From: a virus
Direction: 5' to 3' (one strand)
Virus record (IMG/VR): IMGVR_UViG_3300020172_001176
Location: 1 to 29,233 of that record
DNA length: 29,233 nt
In this document: one piece after another, positions 28,125 to 29,233 of the stretch
Layout: every line of letters begins with the position of its first letter
Numbering within the stretch: the first letter of the stretch is position 1
Made by a program: the position numbers and the translations under genes
Notes under the pieces: generated by a model
Told to the model about the DNA's origin: nothing
The model's database searches: none
Seen by the model: the letters and a program-made list of their open reading frames with translations, nothing else

Positions 28125-29043
28125 CCAAGGTCTCCATCAGGGCTTTGACGACTTCCGCCGCGAGGGGCGGGACGATGGCGTTGCCGTAGGCGCGCAGGCG
28201 TCCCACTCGTCCGGGAACCCCATGAGCCAGCAAGGGAAGGCCGGGTTTAAGGCGCCGGGCCTTTCGATCTGATCCTTCGACCCAGATGGCGTCGGACCAG
28301 AACGAGCGATCTCTGAGAGGGTCCAGCCTGCCTTGTGAGCGGCCTCGTGCGTCCGTTTGCCGGTCTTGCCGTTCCCGTTCTTGTGGTCCGAGGCCCTCGG
28401 CGTCGGCCACGTCGTGATGATCTTCACGACGCCCGGCAGACTGACGGTGACCTTCGTCCCGTTCGGGCGCCTGCCCGTCGCGCTCGCCTGCCCCATCCCA
28501 TGCCCACCGTCCCCGTCCGCCTTTGTCGGTGTCGGCCACGTTGACGGCACCCCAATAGAGCCGCTGACGAATATGCGGGGCTCCCACCGCGAGAGCTGCG
28601 AGATCGAATGCCCCGCTGGTGTAACCTTCCGCCGCCAAGTCAGCTCGTACTCCATCGAGCCATCTGTACCCAGCTTTGCGCGCAACTTGTTCTCCCAGCA
28701 CGACAGAGGGTCGGCAAGCGGCGATGAGGCGCCGGGCTTCTGGCCAGAGGTGGCGGGGGTCTGCTTCCCCGAGCCCTTTGCCCGCCTCGCTAAACGGTTG
28801 GCACGGGCAAGAGGCTGTCCAGACAGGGCGATGAGCTGGCCACCCCGCGAGGTGTAGTGCTTGGCTCCATCCGCCGATCCCGGCGAAGAGATGGACCTGT
28901 TGAAATCCGACAAGATCGGAAGGTCGAATATCGACAATTGATTTTGTGGAGACTTCGCCATCGGGGATCAGTCCTGCTTTGATCAGGTTGCGCAGCCACG
29001 CCGCAGCGTAGGGGTCGATCTCGTTATAGAAGGAGGGCATCAT
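28117..29043 (-). CDS. DNA cytosine-5 methyltransferase
   Basis: 308 residues. Motif I HLFAGIGGWSQAL (residues 51-63), motif IV with the catalytic PCQ (SCPCQPFSEAGKG, Cys81), a motif VI variant (VVLGEQV, where cellular enzymes have ENV), motif VIII-like HIRQRLYW near 158-164, and motif IX/X-like GRLRAYGNAIVPPLAAEVV near 281-300. It transfers a methyl group to cytosine C5, probably protecting phage DNA; target sequence unknown. The region about 170-240 is Asp/Arg/Gly-rich and less conserved, and coincides with a second open frame. GGAGGA lies before ATG 29043 or 29040. Typical cellular enzymes are longer, but phage versions of this size are common. Confidence 0.85.
   Translation of the reverse strand: MMPSFYNEIDPYAAAWLRNLIKAGLIPDGEVSTKSIVDIRPSDLVGFQQVHLFAGIGGWSQALHLAGWPAHRPVWTASCPCQPFSEAGKGLGEADPRHLWPEARRLIAACRPSVVLGEQVARKAGYRWLDGVRADLAAEGYTSGAFDLAALAVGAPHIRQRLYWGAVNVADTDKGGRGRWAWDGAGERDGQAPERDEGHRQSAGRREDHHDVADAEGLGPQERERQDRQTDARGRSQGRLDPLRDRSFWSDAIWVEGSDRKARRLKPGLPLLAHGVPGRVGRLRAYGNAIVPPLAAEVVKALMETLDV
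28137..28961 (-). CDS. Overlapping reading frame inside the methyltransferase, phage-family-like protein
   Basis: 274 codons in another frame on the same strand, covering most of the methyltransferase gene. Its text is not random: SMEYELTWRRKVTPAGHSISQLSRWEPRI, STWPTPTKADGDGG, TTWPTPRASDHKNG, and LNPAFPCWLMGFPDEWDACAPTATPSSRPSRRKS match a pattern I recall from phage proteins ('xLTWKxxVTPSGRxI...WPTPTA...NPxFxxWLMGFPxEW...CAPTATxSSR'). The ending CAPTATPSSR is encoded by the same DNA as RAYGNAIVP of the enzyme. The start at 28961 has only a weak ribosome site. It may be a dual-coding gene or a recurrent annotation artefact of the conserved enzyme frame; I cannot decide without comparative data. 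Confidence 0.45.
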   Translation of the reverse strand: MAKSPQNQLSIFDLPILSDFNRSISSPGSADGAKHYTSRGGQLIALSGQPLARANRLARRAKGSGKQTPATSGQKPGASSPLADPLSCWENKLRAKLGTDGSMEYELTWRRKVTPAGHSISQLSRWEPRIFVSGSIGVPSTWPTPTKADGDGGHGMGQASATGRRPNGTKVTVSLPGVVKIITTWPTPRASDHKNGNGKTGKRTHEAAHKAGWTLSEIARSGPTPSGSKDQIERPGALNPAFPCWLMGFPDEWDACAPTATPSSRPSRRKSSKP

Positions 29044-29233
29044 CGTCCTCCAGTGCCTTGCGGGCGATGCTGTTAGCTTTCAGCATGCAATCGACCAGCT
29101 CCATCATTGAGATAGATCCCTCTGAAGTAGCGAATGGGCCGATCTCCACGATTTCCCGCAGGGCGTTCTTCAGCGTCTCAGTGCGCGGATCAGGTGTGGA
29201 GAAGCGCCTCTCGTCCGCCACCATCTTGTTGAG
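29024..29233 (-). CDS. 'ARKALE'-family short protein 4, possibly cut by window edge
   Basis: At least 66 residues: MVADERRFSTPDPRTETLKNALREIVEIGPFATSEGSISMMELVDCMLKANSIARKALEDDDALLL, with 'LKNALREIVE' and 'SIARKALEDD' like the genes at 27355-28124. The frame is open upstream of ATG 29224 to the edge (LNK), and no ribosome site is visible, so the true start may lie outside. Its end overlaps the methyltransferase start by 20 bases. Confidence 0.62.
   Translation of the reverse strand, partial: LNKMVADERRFSTPDPRTETLKNALREIVEIGPFATSEGSISMMELVDCMLKANSIARKALEDDDALLL

Noticed and set aside
1-29233. CRISPR array, tRNA, rRNA, IS element or integrase
   Set aside because: No regularly spaced 25-40 bp repeats, cloverleaf, transposase or recombinase text was found on either strand by reading.

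Overview
The window reads as a contiguous piece of a tailed double-stranded DNA phage (Caudoviricetes, probably podovirus-like) or a closely related prophage. The evidence is a complete packaging and head block (small and large terminase, portal, scaffold-like protein, major capsid protein, adaptor, fibre) with end-to-end packed genes and no housekeeping genes. High GC, strong GGAGG-type ribosome sites, UUCG-loop hairpins and a Tat signal peptide fit a high-GC proteobacterial host, most likely an alphaproteobacterium. The host is inferred, not shown. No integrase, tRNA, rRNA, CRISPR array, IS element or DNA polymerase was seen.

Layout. (1) 1-21.2 kb, almost all minus strand, transcribed right to left: terS (20686-21207), two small genes, terL, two small genes, portal, a 2093-residue multidomain protein, a Gly/Lys-rich 414-residue protein, a small gene, a GroES-like protein, a scaffold candidate, a conserved phage protein, a probable head protein, the major capsid protein, small structural or basic proteins, a tail adaptor, a zinc-ribbon protein and a fibre protein cut by the left edge. 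Strong terminators at 5586-5617 and 3911-3940 isolate the capsid pair. One small plus-strand gene (9135-9374) is inserted among these genes. (2) 21.2-24.75 kb, plus strand: eleven small genes, mostly unrecognised, which I take as early or accessory genes. They are driven by three copies of one regulatory cassette: a perfect DnaA box (TTATCCACA), usually a hairpin, then a sigma70-type promoter whose -35/-10 spacer is itself a palindrome. The last gene encodes a small helix-turn-helix protein. (3) 24.75-29.2 kb, minus strand: two phage proteins of unknown role, a 365-bp non-coding region with seven TTGCGGA-type repeats, a Tat-signal protein, a zinc-ribbon protein, a run of short related 'ARKALE' proteins, and a C5-cytosine methyltransferase gene that carries a second long same-strand reading frame.

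How it fits together. Terminase and portal package DNA into a capsid built from the 301-residue major capsid protein with scaffold and perhaps GroES-like help. The giant protein combines two predicted peptidoglycan hydrolases with an ADP-ribosyltransferase-like module, so it may be a virion protein that opens the wall and also acts on the host. The methyltransferase may protect phage DNA from restriction. The divergent region at 21.2-21.4 kb separates late (minus) from early (plus) transcription.

The observations most worth following are the triplicated DnaA-box/palindromic-promoter cassette, the overlapping reading frame inside the methyltransferase, the giant multienzyme protein, and the ARKALE genes whose shared C-terminus also encodes the next gene's ribosome site.
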